Origin: Silurus meridionalis
Lineage: Eukaryota; Chordata; Actinopteri; Siluriformes; Siluridae
Direction: 5' to 3'
DNA: 64,000 bases
Assembly: GCF_014805685.1 (NCBI RefSeq)
Contig: NC_060909.1
Span: 797,292 to 861,291 of the forward strand
A program made the translations under genes and the position numbers. Below are positions 54,110-64,000 of the stretch, piece after piece; position 1 is the stretch's first letter; every line of letters starts with the position of its first letter. A model generated the notes under the pieces. The model did no database searches. It was given only the letters and a program-made list of their open reading frames with translations, and was not told the DNA's origin.

Positions 54110-57100
54110 CTATAACTTCAGCTTGTTGGCAGAAATCTCTTTCTGTTTCTTCTTTTTGGCAGCCTGATCCTTCGAGCCCTTGATCTGACTCCGGACTTGG
54201 TCCTGAAGTTGGGAGAAGAAGGCTTGAGACGAGCGCAGCGCTTTGTCCATCCCATCGTCCTGTGAAGTGAAACAACCCGAAAACATCAAAATACAAAAGT
54301 TTACACTATTTATTATAAATAAATCACATTCTAGTTCAAATTCTAGTGTCGTTTGGGACAGTGAGCCAAAAGTATTGGGACAACTGACTTTCCCCAGACA
54401 TGTGGCTCTTCTTTAAACTGCTACCACAAAGTACCACTGTATCAGACATCTCTGGATGCTGGAGCATTAATTTGTTCATTCACTTAAACTAGGAGACCAA
54501 AACCTGTTCCAGCATGACCATGTCCCTGTGCACAAAGCAGCTGCATGAAGATCTGCTTTACATGGGATGGACAGACAGACAGATTTCGATGGAGAGAGAC
54601 AGACAGATTTCGATAGACAGAGGCAGATGGACAAAGCTGCATGAAGATCTGCTTTACATGGGTTGGAGTGGAAGATCTCCTGCTAAAGAACTCAACATAA
54701 ACCCTTTTACACCTGCATGGAGTTGATGATCTGCTCAGCTTTTACCTCACACACACCTCACATCAGTAACGTTATATAAAATAAAGAAAAGAAAAGAAAG
54801 CACTGACCGTGAGAACTTTAGCTTTCCCTCCTTTAGTGAGCTTCCTGAGCGTCTCTTCCACGTGAGCCTTCGACGTTTTCTTGCTCTTTCCTTCGCTCGC
54901 AGCTTCTTTAAGCTTCTTGTTCTTCTCACGCTCCTGGATCTTCAACCGCTTCAGCTTCTTCTTCTTGCGTCGCTCCCGTTTCTTATCGGTGCTCGTTTTC
55001 TCTGAGTCTCCGAGGACGTGTCCGGCTTTGTTCTTCTCCTGAAGGATCAGAGTTACAGATGAAATAAAAAACAATCTTTCCAAAAGATTCGAATGATCTG
55101 CTCCTGAGGAACCAGGTGGACTTTTAATTTAATGATCGAGAAGAAGCCGTGAAGAGCACCAACCTTGACCTCCTCAGGAGCCAGAAGCGTGGCGTCGCTG
55201 ACGCTGACTGGAGCCACTTCCTCCATGGTGATGGAGGGCAGGTTGGAGATGATCTTCACCTCAGGAATATGCTTTCATTAAAAAACACAAAACAAAAATC
55301 AACAATGTGAACAAGAAACTTCACAAGGTCAGAGAAGGTCGTTCTGCGTGCCGAGGCTCTTACAGGTTTCGGAGTGAAGTGGAAGTTTGAAAGGGCGTCC
55401 AGTTTAAGAAAGAGAGAGTCCATAAAGTTCTGGATTTCTACATGAGCCGGATTTTCCTCCTCCGTCTTTTCCTGAAACCCAGAAAACAACAAGAATCATT
55501 TCAGCACAGAACAAGAAGAACAAGAACATCATCAGATTTAGAAGACTGATAACTGTATAATAGTTTGCACCTGAAAGGTGAACTACAGCCTCCTGAGGGG
55601 GCGGAGCTATAAGCTTCTCCCAACAGCATTTAGGTTTGATGTGTAAATGCTCAGGTCTGTAATTTGCATGTTGAAGATCTCACCTGGTTCTGCTTGATGT
55701 ACTCCTGCTCGTACACTTCAGCCAGACTGAGTTTGCTCTTCTCATGGTCCAGAGTCAACCTTTTCTTATACTCGAACGCCTCCTCCTTCGGCTTCTCCTT
55801 CCTCACCACATCGTCCCAGGCCTAACACACACACACACGCACACACGCACGCACACGCGCGCACACACACGCACACACGCGGTGTAACAGAGCGATGGTG
55901 AGCCACTGATCACTGAGTGTTCAGGTTTATTAGAAGCAGACTGGAGCTGCACAAACCTGGTCTTTAATTCTCTGTATGATGATTTCCTCAAGCCTCAGCG
56001 TCGTTTCCTCCGTCACCGCCGGAGCTATTAATCAATTATTCACTCAATTAATCAATCAGATCAAGAAACGTTAACATCTGGTGTATTCTCTCTCTCTCTT
56101 ACTCTCTCTTCACTCATTCTTTCTCTCTCTCATTTTCTCTCTCTCACTCATTCTCTCACCCTCTCTTACTCTCTCTTACTCTCTCTCTCTCTCTTTCACT
56201 CTCTCTCTCTCACCCGCTCTGGATGATTGATCGTAATCCACATCCTCCTCCAGCATGCTGTTCTCCGGGCGGCTCTGCGCCGTCACTTCTCCAGTCAGCT
56301 GCCACGGCTTCTCCACCAGCGCCGCTTTCTCCAGCTCACTGATCTTCTCCATCATCTGTTTTACCGTTCAACACACACGTCTATTAACAACTCGCTCACT
56401 GATTATAATCATTTATACACAATAAACATGTTCATGAAACGATCAGAATCCCCACCAAAAACCTCAACAAGTCACTTCCTGGAGATTCGATCTTTTAATG
56501 ACACCAGCAGCTGCATTTTATATATAAATAATCAACCCGTAGTTCATAAAATAGATACTGGATCAAAATTAAAACCATTAAGAATTAAATGTAAGACCAA
56601 TATCACAACCTTAAAACACACGTGAATACGTCGTTAGCGATTCGCCTCAACCGAGCCCTGAATACTTTTATTTTTATAAACAAGACTCTAAATCTAGATC
56701 TAAACGGAAACAAAAAGTTCCAGTCTCCATAAATCAAAACAGTTACATGCAAAGTGAATTAATGTTTTTTTTTTATTTAAACAGCTGTTGGCGTCAGTGG
56801 TTCACCTCTAGAGGCCGCTCTCGTGCTGCATAACACAACCCGGAAAAACTATTAAAAACTATATAAACTTAAATATAATATTTGAACTTTGACTTTGCAG
56901 AATGTGAACCTGAGAAACAACTACATGACTTTTGCTCCAAAATGTATATATTATATCTCATTATTAACATTTATATACACGTTCTGTTTTCTTTCACACA
57001 CACCATGTAGAAGCTGCTTCACTTGAACGTACCTTTTCCTGCCTTTTCTCAAACGTCGACTTGGAACCTTTCGGCGTGGTTACGTTTTTATTCTTCCCAC

Positions 57101-59669
57101 CCAGAATCTCCTCCACGTCCTCTCCTTCACTCTCACTCGGGAGGTCAAAGGTCACCTTACGCGAGGCGTTTTTGGCATGTCTGGCGTCTGTGTTCTCGGC
57201 GTCTCCTCTGCACAGAGCACAAGGTCACTCACGCTTCATCTCACAAACAACTGCAGCATAAAACCCTAATGGAGACCAAAAAGAAAAAACACACAAAGAT
57301 GTGCACATACTCCTGAGAATCTTCATCCTCATCATCCTCCTGATCTTCTTCTTCCTCTTCTTCTTCTTCTTCCTCATGTCTCACATCCTCCTGATCTTCT
57401 TCTTCTTCTTCTTCCTCCTCGTCGTCTTCCTCGTGTCGCACAGGATCTTCATCCATAAAATAATCTTTGTATTTTACATTTCTGGAACTTTTCATCTGTT
57501 AAAAAAAAAAAAAAAGACACAAAAAAGTTCATACACATTTGAAGAACCGTCGTGAGCTCTGCATCTTCATGATGATCATCTCACCTTCCTCTTTGGTGCA
57601 GCAGGTTTATCAAACCCCAGTGTCTCGTCCTCGTCTGAGGGCAGGTCCTGAAAATAATCGATTTCCTCCTCGACAGGTTTCTTCCCTTCTCTCTTGTCCA
57701 TATCATCCAGAAAAGCCTCCATGTCTGAGAGTTTAAAAAACTGATCGTCCACTTCTGAGACGGGCCTCAGTTTGGGTCTGGTGGTCTCCACTTTCTTTTT
57801 TAGCTTGGATTGTTTTTCTAATTTATCAACATCAAAATCGATATCTGAGTCCTCATCATCAAGCTCATCTTCATCCTCCTCCTCCTCATCAGATAGTCCG
57901 TTTTTTCTTTGGTCGCCTTCATGATTCTCCTCCTCCTCCTCTTCATTCACCTCCTCCTGATCTCCTTCACTATCCTCATCTTCCTCCTGTTCTGATTCTT
58001 CTAAAAGCGTCAGCGTGTGGTCCGCGACCGCGTCGCTCACCTCCTTCTCAAAGTGAGCGAGTGCCGCCTCGTTCTGCAGCTCCAGCTCCTGCCAGATCTG
58101 TTCCTCGTCGAAGTTCTCCACCACCAGCTGCTCCAGCAGACTCCCCTTCCATTCTTTCAGTTCATATGATTTGTGGAAGTCATACAGGGACTTTGTGAGG
58201 GACGTGAAGTTCGCTGCCAGGTCATCCTGCACACTGTCACGGAGTGAAACAGACAAGAGTGAGAATCTCAGATTTATAGAGTCTGAGAGCAGAAAGAGAG
58301 AAAACGTGGAGCTCGTGGAGCTTCACCAGCTGCATGGAAATGTGTCGCATCTAAGAAACGTAAGCCGAAGGATAACAAACAAACACTTTTGTAGTTACAC
58401 AAATTATTACACTGACTGTCGTAAAACATCTCCTCCTGGATTTAACTGAGAAAACAGATCAGCGCCCCCTACTGGATCATTACTGCATGGACGATTATGT
58501 TGATGAACAAGTTATTTAACTGTAAATGATGCAGTGAGCAGCTTCTCATTTCTTAAACAACCATGTCAGAAGACACGTCCTGTGATCGTGAAAAAGATGT
58601 TCATCTATTTCAGGAGGGTCAAATTATGGGTGTGTGTAGAGCAAAGAAAACATCTAAGGAGATTTGCTGAAACTACTCAAATTGAGTTAAGAAATGTCCA
58701 GTGCATTATTAAATACTGGAAGGATCGTGAGGAACCATCATCTTCGTGGTCGGAAGTAAATCTTGAATGATTCGGGGGGGGGCAGTGCTGTGATCTGGGG
58801 TTCTTCGGTGGGTCAGGTCTCTGTTCATCAACGTTACAGTGCCCAAAGATAAGGTCAGCTGACCACCTGAATATACTGAATGAGCAGGTTACTCCATCAA
58901 TCAACTCCAATCATCAATACAAGATCTTAAAAATGACTGCAGCTCTGGACAGGAATAAACATGACATCGCAGAATCAAAGCTAAAGGAGTCAGAACATAT
59001 ATTAGTTTGATTTATCAAATAATAAGACTATATTATATATATATATATATATTTATACAGTATATATTATAGTTTCATGTTCATGTGTGAACCAGTCTAA
59101 TGGTGTCATTTGTTTCTAATTAATCTTTTACATATCGGCAGGAATATTTTATATATATATAGTTTTTTAATTGAACATTTATGTACAGTATATAAACAGA
59201 TATAAATCTATAAATAAGTATAAAATGTGTGATCGGTTGGTCAAAATAAATAGAAGAATAATAGAATATTTGTACAAAATTACAATTTCATGCTCTTTTT
59301 AGATTCTTTGTGCAGCATTAATCTTCTTCCTGAACTGTTTCTATGGGAGAAAAAACCCACGTGTAATTAAACGCGTTAATTTCGTGTTCTGGACTCGTGT
59401 GTTTGTCTGTAAACAGTACATTTTATTATTAATGTATTTTACTGATTTTAGTCTTTTAAAAAAGGCTGTTTTATTGCATTCAACCACGTTGCGTGTTTTT
59501 TCACGTTAAGCGTTTTAGTTTGTCCCTAATAACTTCAAATGTTTAAAATAATAATTATGATCATAATAAACCTCCACAATTCCACATTTTCTTACTTTAA
59601 GAACACATCTGGCTGCGCCGTGCTGCTGTTAAAATCCTGTAAACATTTCTCCACAGTGCCGCTCGCCAT
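54110..59669 (-). CDS. mphosph10: MPHOSPH10, U3 small nucleolar ribonucleoprotein component (11 exons)
   Basis: Mpp10 family protein of the small-subunit processome; with IMP3 and IMP4 it binds U3 snoRNA for 18S rRNA processing in the nucleolus. Exons in transcript order: 59669-59596, 58233-57585, 57495-57311, 57207-57033, 56355-56214, 56024-55957, 55821-55684, 55471-55364, 55271-55164, 55038-54808, 54259-54110. Phases join to give 675 aa (human 681). It begins [13 protein letters not shown]. Exon 2 has [16 protein letters not shown] and [16 protein letters not shown], then long Asp/Glu-rich acidic regions. Exons 4-7 have [27 protein letters not shown] and IKDQAWDDVV. Exons 8-9 have [17 protein letters not shown] and [16 protein letters not shown], the conserved core. 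Exons 10-11 are lysine-rich, likely nuclear/nucleolar targeting. It shares a short bidirectional promoter with MCEE. Confidence 0.97.
54358..54770. mobile_element. Tc1/mariner-derived element in MPHOSPH10 intron 10
   Basis: Starts GAGCCAAAAGTATTGGGACA. Contains CTGTTCCAGCATGACCATGT, a degenerate FQHD-type transposase site. A short duplication with GACAGACAGATTTCGAT lies near 54570-54625. Confidence 0.7.
55825..55880. repeat. Compound CA/CG dinucleotide tract
   Basis: (CA)n mixed with CGCACG units just upstream of MPHOSPH10 exon 7 (minus-strand sense). Confidence 0.9.
56083..56213. repeat. (TC)n polypyrimidine tract, purine-rich on the MPHOSPH10 sense strand
   Basis: About 130 bp of TC-rich sequence. 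In the MPHOSPH10 pre-mRNA it is a GA-rich tract starting at the exon 5 donor. Confidence 0.92.
58500..58990 (+). mobile_element. Tc1/mariner-like remnant in MPHOSPH10 intron 1
   Basis: A frame at 58534-58770 resembles the helix-turn-helix region of a Tc1 transposase ([17 protein letters not shown]). Further on, CAGCTGACCACCTGAATATA fits the catalytic-domain region before a DNAR/I-type site. Broken by stops and truncated. Confidence 0.65.
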
Positions 59670-59960
59670 GCCTGCACACGCGTGGAACCCGGAAGTGGGA
59701 CGAGGTGCACGCAGCTAAAAACGTCCCGTCGGAAACGAAAAGCGAACTCGAATCGTTCCGCACCGATCGCGACATCTAATACGCGCATTATTACAGCGTT
59801 CACACGTTTTATACGGAAAACATCGTGACATTATAGACGTGTTTGTGATTTATTAATCAACACTGTGCGGGTTGTTCCTGTTCTGCATGAAATAATACGT
59901 TGCTGCGTTTTTGTTTGTGGTAGATTTTAATAAAGTTATCAGGTTTTGAACGCGGAAAAC
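59670..59960. promoter_or_regulatory. Bidirectional promoter between MPHOSPH10 and MCEE
   Basis: Only 291 bp separate the two start codons. CCCGGAAGTG at 59688-59697 is an ETS/GABP-type site just upstream of the MPHOSPH10 ATG. The MCEE start codon lies in AACATGGCGGCC, a YY1-type element. The MPHOSPH10 side is CpG-rich and there is no TATA box for either gene, as usual for housekeeping bidirectional promoters. Confidence 0.75.
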
Positions 59961-60513
59961 ATGGCGGCCTCCTGGCTGAAGGTTGCAGGTAAACAAACGC
60001 AATGTTTTTAATAAGAAACGATTTTTTATGAAAGTGGATTTTAAAGTAAATAAAACGGCGTTTTTACCAGAACAAAATCAGTGAACATAATAATAATAAT
60101 AATAAAGTAAACTGTGTGCAGACAAGCATTTTGGTTAAATTTGGTCTTTTAAAAACGCTGTTTTATCGCATTAACGTTTTTCACGTTTTAGAATGTCCAC
60201 GTGTCATATATATGTATAAATCTTTATAATATTCTATAAATGCAAACGTTTGGTAGTAAATGACATAAACCATGATGGAAAACAATAAAAACAGTATTTA
60301 ATAGATATTATATTTGGTATATATGTGTTGTTGCAGGTGTTTTTTCGACTTTTATTTATTTTAAACTGAATCTGAACAGGATTCTGTGCTGTTTGTTTCA
60401 AGATCATGTTGTATTTGTCATGTTCAGATGTCAGGGAAAGTTTGTACAATAAAATGCTAAAGTGAGGCTACAGACAAACTACAGCAAATATAAAGCAGTA
60501 AAGAGAAGAGGAA

Positions 60514-60574
<61 letters not shown>

Positions 60575-62268
60575 CATATATTAGCATGAGGTACTTTTTG
60601 TTTCATAAAAAATATGTAGTGTTTTTGGAATTATGGAATATACAAAAATACATTGAATGTAACATTATGACGATCCTAATTGGAAAATAGAAATATATCT
60701 ATATACAGCCCCTGATATTCTTGCTTATATAAGCACCTTTTTGCAGTGAACTGTATCTCCAGGTGTTCTGCTCACCAGTCCCTGTCAGTAAGAGCTGTGT
60801 CTTCATCATTACCCATCAGTCAGAGCTTCTCTTCATCCTTATGGAAGTTGGGTCGACTGAACCATGTTGCGATCGCTGTACCAGACTTGGAGAAGGCGAC
60901 GGCTTTGTACCGGGATGTGCTCGGTGCCCAGGTGAGCGATACCGTGCCTTTGCCTGAGCATGGGGTTTACACAGTGTTCGTGGAGCTCGGCAACACCAAG
61001 CTGGAGCTCCTGCACCCTCTGGGAGAGAAGAGCCCCATTTCAGGCTTCCTGCAGAAGAACAAAGCTGGAGGAATGCATCACATCTGTATTGAGGTGAGCT
61101 GCATGGTGATGGTGCAACATCTCGGTTTATTTACTGATTAAATAAAATATAGTAGCACAATGGGCTAATAGGTGCTTTTATTTAAAGCCACAGAAAGAAA
61201 CATGTAATTTATACATGTGTTAGAAAGCAGGTACAAGTTCATCCAAACCTGTGAAAAGTTCCTTTTGTTTCTGTGCAACAAACTCAGTAATGTAACACTT
61301 TCAAGATTTCCTTTGACCAAACAAAAATCTATAAATGTTCAGATGTTCTACTTTATTTCCCCTGAAAAATCGTCCCTTAAAATGAAGAACAGCTTTACAC
61401 ACTGAGCATCCGGACACTTCGTTTCTCCAAACATTTAGCTCAAACACTTTGTAAAACTCACCAAAGATGTTCTTCTCTAGTAGGAGATTTTCTTGTTCAT
61501 CTCAGAGCAGTTCAGTAGGAATGAGGTGCTGTGACTGGGCAGGTCGATTCCATGACAGATAAACACTCCAGACGACTGTCTGCTCTATAAATAACTCTTT
61601 CTAAATAAGAGTTCGGACGTGTTCGTCGCTTCGCCTCATCGTCTTGTTGTACGGTGAAGTCGCTTCCAGTGAGCCGCAGTCCAGACGGAACTGCATGGTG
61701 ATGAAGTCTGGAATGGGAGCCATGTTGGTTCAGGATTCCATTCAATATCTGGAACTTTCCCTGCTCCAAAAAACAACCCCAAACCATTAATCTTCCACCT
61801 CCATGTGTGAGTGTGGGGGTGGAGAAGTCTGATCACATCTTCTCTCCTTCTCTCTAGCTTACACATGTTCTTCTGGTGGAGACACAAATGTTTCATTTTG
61901 ACTCCATAGAACTTTCTTCTTCTCATTCACTGTCCAGTTCTCTCTGGGTTTTTTGCCTTTTACAGAGTTTGTTGCATAGAAACAGAACTTTTCTGCAGTG
62001 GGATCTCCTATTGGTCTGTGTGATAATGGAGTAGACTGTAAAAGATTTCAGTAAATAAATAAATATTTGTTTTACTGTTTGTTTGATCAGATTATCCGAT
62101 GCTTTGTGTTTGAAGGTGGACGATATCCATTCAGCAATAGCGGATCTGAAGGCAAAAAATATCCGACTGCTTTCTCCTGAACCTCGGATTGGAGCTCATG
62201 GCAAACCTGTGATGTTCCTCCATCCTAAAGACTGTGACGGAGTTCTCGTGGAAATAGAACAGGCGTGA
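59961..62268 (+). CDS. mcee: Methylmalonyl-CoA epimerase, mitochondrial (3 exons)
   Basis: Interconverts (S)- and (R)-methylmalonyl-CoA between propionyl-CoA carboxylase and methylmalonyl-CoA mutase in the mitochondrial matrix. Exons: 59961-59988, 60747-61093, 62116-62268. Phases 1 and 0 join cleanly to give 175 aa (human 176, also 3 exons). I start at ATG 59961 (MAASWLKVA). Residues 1 to about 40 are rich in Ser, Arg, Ala and Leu with few acids, fitting a mitochondrial presequence. The vicinal-oxygen-chelate fold starts at LGRLNHVAIAVPDLEKA. Metal ligands expected from the family are present: His49 (LNHVAIA), His121 (GGMHHICIE) and Glu171 (LVEIEQA). GNTKLELLHPLG, SGFLQKNKAGG and IGAHGKPVMFLHPKDC are near-identical to mammals. 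Head to head with MPHOSPH10. No defect seen. Confidence 0.97.
60514..60571. repeat. (TG)n(TA)n microsatellite in MCEE intron 1
   Basis: About 10 TG units followed by about 20 TA units. Confidence 0.95.
61240..61990 (-). mobile_element. Tc1-like transposase remnant in MCEE intron 2
   Basis: The minus strand retains MVWGCFLEQGKFQ, GILNQHGSHSRL and HHAVPSGLRLTG, then a degenerate QQD-x-x-x-K stretch, the region around the second catalytic Asp of Tc1 transposases. It aligns with 52800-53290. Start and end of the transposase are missing or broken. Confidence 0.78.
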
Positions 62269-62460
62269 TAATCCACACGAGTGATGATTCGATGTTACTG
62301 ACTATAGGTGGAATCTGACAGGGGTTTGGGGTTTGGGGTCTGTAGTATCTGATGTACATGTGATTTTTCTTGTCTGTAAATTATCGGATAAATGAAGCCA
62401 TCAGTTCACTGGTCAACTCACAAACACTAACAATCTACTGGTCGTTTATATCCAAATAAT

Positions 62461-62466
62461 AATAAA
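62461..62466 (+). other. Candidate MCEE poly(A) signal
   Basis: AATAAA about 190 bp after the MCEE stop codon. Confidence 0.6.
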
Positions 62467-62756
62467 CAGCTGAAGGTAAACGACATCGTTCCCACTGTTA
62501 ATCCGTTTAATCCAGAGATCCACCAGCACGTGGAGGAATGACTTGCTCCCGGGCCATGAGAACGTTCTGAGGAAAAGGGAAGGTGAAAACATGATGATTC
62601 CTCGTACAGTACAGTTTCATATGGCAGGTCACATGCTCCACACCTCAGGTGTTATGTGTGGAAATGCGTTAGATAATCAGAGAAGCCCTCAAGATTTCTT
62701 CAGAATCATGAAACTAAGTTCGCAGAACTGAGAGACAAATCATTAGGATGGATGGA

Positions 62757-62758
<2 letters not shown>

Positions 62759-62799
<41 letters not shown>
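62759..62799. repeat. (CA)n microsatellite
   Basis: About 20 units. Confidence 0.95.
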
Positions 62800-62800
<1 letters not shown>

Positions 62801-63457
62801 CTGATCCACAAAAATAAAATCTGAACACCCACAATTTAAAAATCTAGTAGAACATCTTCCCAGGAGAGTGACTGTTATAACAGCAAAGGAGAACATCCCA
62901 ATCTTCTACTCAGGTGTCCACAATCTTAGTCTTTTTTAAAAAAAAAATCAACAAACACCAGCCAACTCGAGAAACGACAGAAAACAGGGGAAACAGACCA
63001 CAAACGAAACAACAAACAAACAAACAAACAAGCAAGAAACATGCCAAAAGAGAAACTTGATACACACGGGTCTTATGGGATACAGGTGGAAGCACCAGGA
63101 GCTGACAAAGAACACTCTGAACACTCTGGCGACATCTGGTGGGGAAAATGGGCAGGAAACCCTGTACCTGACCCAACCAGTGAACCTGTGACAGTTATAG
63201 GTGCTTGAGGCTCACTGGTGAATTGGAGAAAAAGTTTAGTTGAAAGTCTTAGTTTGGAGCGTATAGAGCTGCAGAGCGATCAGAGAACCCATGCTGACCC
63301 ACCCGTGGACACCACCAGCATGCCAATGATAGACCTTTTTACTAATCTGGGTACAACATCTGATATTTAATGTGTATTCATCGTAGTTGTTGACTGGAAC
63401 TTTATACACCTGGACAGCAACGGATCGTTGCACAAAAAACCCATAACCAGTCATCGG

Positions 63458-63531
63458 TTTCTTTTCCTGTTGTGTCTCCAGAAAGATGCAACTCTACCTC
63501 TGCCATGTTAATCTGTATTCTATGTGACTCT
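63458..63531 (+). repeat. Second copy of the MTMR10 intron 5 end repeat
   Basis: CTTTTCCTGTTGTGTCTCCA followed by GAAAGATGCAACTCTACCTC. It matches 44016-44097 with a handful of differences. Confidence 0.8.
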
Positions 63532-64000
63532 CAGGACACGCCTCCGTCTCTGTAGTGCTGTGACGTGTCATATTCACGTAGCAGCAGCGGTGCTGAGAGA
63601 ACGCGCTCGAGAAACAGGAGAAAGCCATCGACATAGAAAATACTGGTCACAGATGATTGGTTACTTTATTGTATTTAAGTGGATTTTTCTGGGGGTTTTA
63701 CTTTCATTTGGTGACATCATCAATATTTCTTCTTCTCACTGCAACCTGTTTCATGTCATTGCGTGATTTTTTTAATCTCCCACTGGTGTATCATTTCCTG
63801 TGTCTCACATCACAGATGTAGACTAGTTCCTGAAGATAAAAACGAGTGTGGCACTGAGAACAGACACATTCCTGATCACCTGATCATCATCATCATCTTT
63901 TCTCTGCTTGTGTTCTACATGGTGGATCTTCAGCCTGGATACATTCATTAGAGAAGAACATCTGAAATGATTTTGTATTAATATGTTAATATGAAGTTAT

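Larger units (their letters stand above)
62480..64000. other. Region downstream of MCEE, repeats only
   Basis: Contains a (CA)n tract (62759-62799), a Tc1-family end (62840-62930, CCCAATCTTCTACTCAGGTG and then TCCACAA) and the repeat shared with intron 5 of MTMR10 (63458-63531). A 62-codon open frame at 63763-63951 with an isoleucine-rich hydrophobic stretch has no recognised family; the isoleucines come from an ATC repeat. Confidence 0.55.

Noticed and set aside
63763..63951. Possible small membrane protein with an isoleucine-rich stretch
   Set aside because: The isoleucines come from an ATC repeat. No family resemblance, and the region is repeat-rich.

Overview
The window is vertebrate nuclear DNA, most likely from a teleost fish and possibly an otophysan such as a catfish (weak inference). 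The evidence is multi-exon genes with GT-AG introns, many long (CA)n/(GT)n microsatellites, fish-type Tc1/mariner remnants, L2-like LINE pieces with a TTGAC tail, SINE tails and a Ty3/gypsy-type LTR element. There is nothing prokaryotic: no operons, CRISPR arrays or bacterial insertion sequences.

Five protein-coding genes can be assembled exon by exon. From left to right they are: the 3' end of an astacin-family metalloprotease (1-669, +); a complete eight-exon CD38-type ADP-ribosyl cyclase (4635-19419, +); a complete sixteen-coding-exon MTMR10 pseudophosphatase (25509-51304, +); an eleven-exon MPHOSPH10, a U3 snoRNP protein (59669-54110, -); and a three-exon MCEE, methylmalonyl-CoA epimerase (59961-62268, +). 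The assembled lengths (286, 766, 675 and 175 residues for the last four) are close to the human proteins, and all intron phases join cleanly. MTMR10 and MPHOSPH10 are convergent. MPHOSPH10 and MCEE are head to head, with only 291 bp between their start codons, an arrangement also found in mammals. The genes do not form one pathway: they cover NAD/cyclic ADP-ribose metabolism, phosphoinositide-phosphatase regulation, small-subunit rRNA processing, and mitochondrial propionate catabolism.

The 11.3 kb first intron of CD38 holds the most striking object: a GC-rich 3.96 kb LTR element (7582-11539) with a perfect 5-bp target duplication. It has no pol, only a gag-like fragment plus long tandem repeats. 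A 12-base stretch just after the 5' LTR is exactly complementary to a stretch 27 bp downstream of the LTR TATA box. That is the signature of Tf1/sushi-type self-priming. The two LTRs also differ by a micro-inversion of about 22-27 bp.

MTMR10 introns are full of repeats. They include a 45-bp minisatellite (20 units, 18 carrying GTCACATGAC) inside a hAT-like element, a 30-bp minisatellite of 16 units, an almost full-length Tc1 element ending 26 bp before exon 5, and (GT)n tracts touching both splice sites of exon 7. The rest of the window (800-1815, 3501-4634, 19690-20577, 22024-24298, 52545-54109, 62480-64000) holds only repeat fragments or nothing recognisable.
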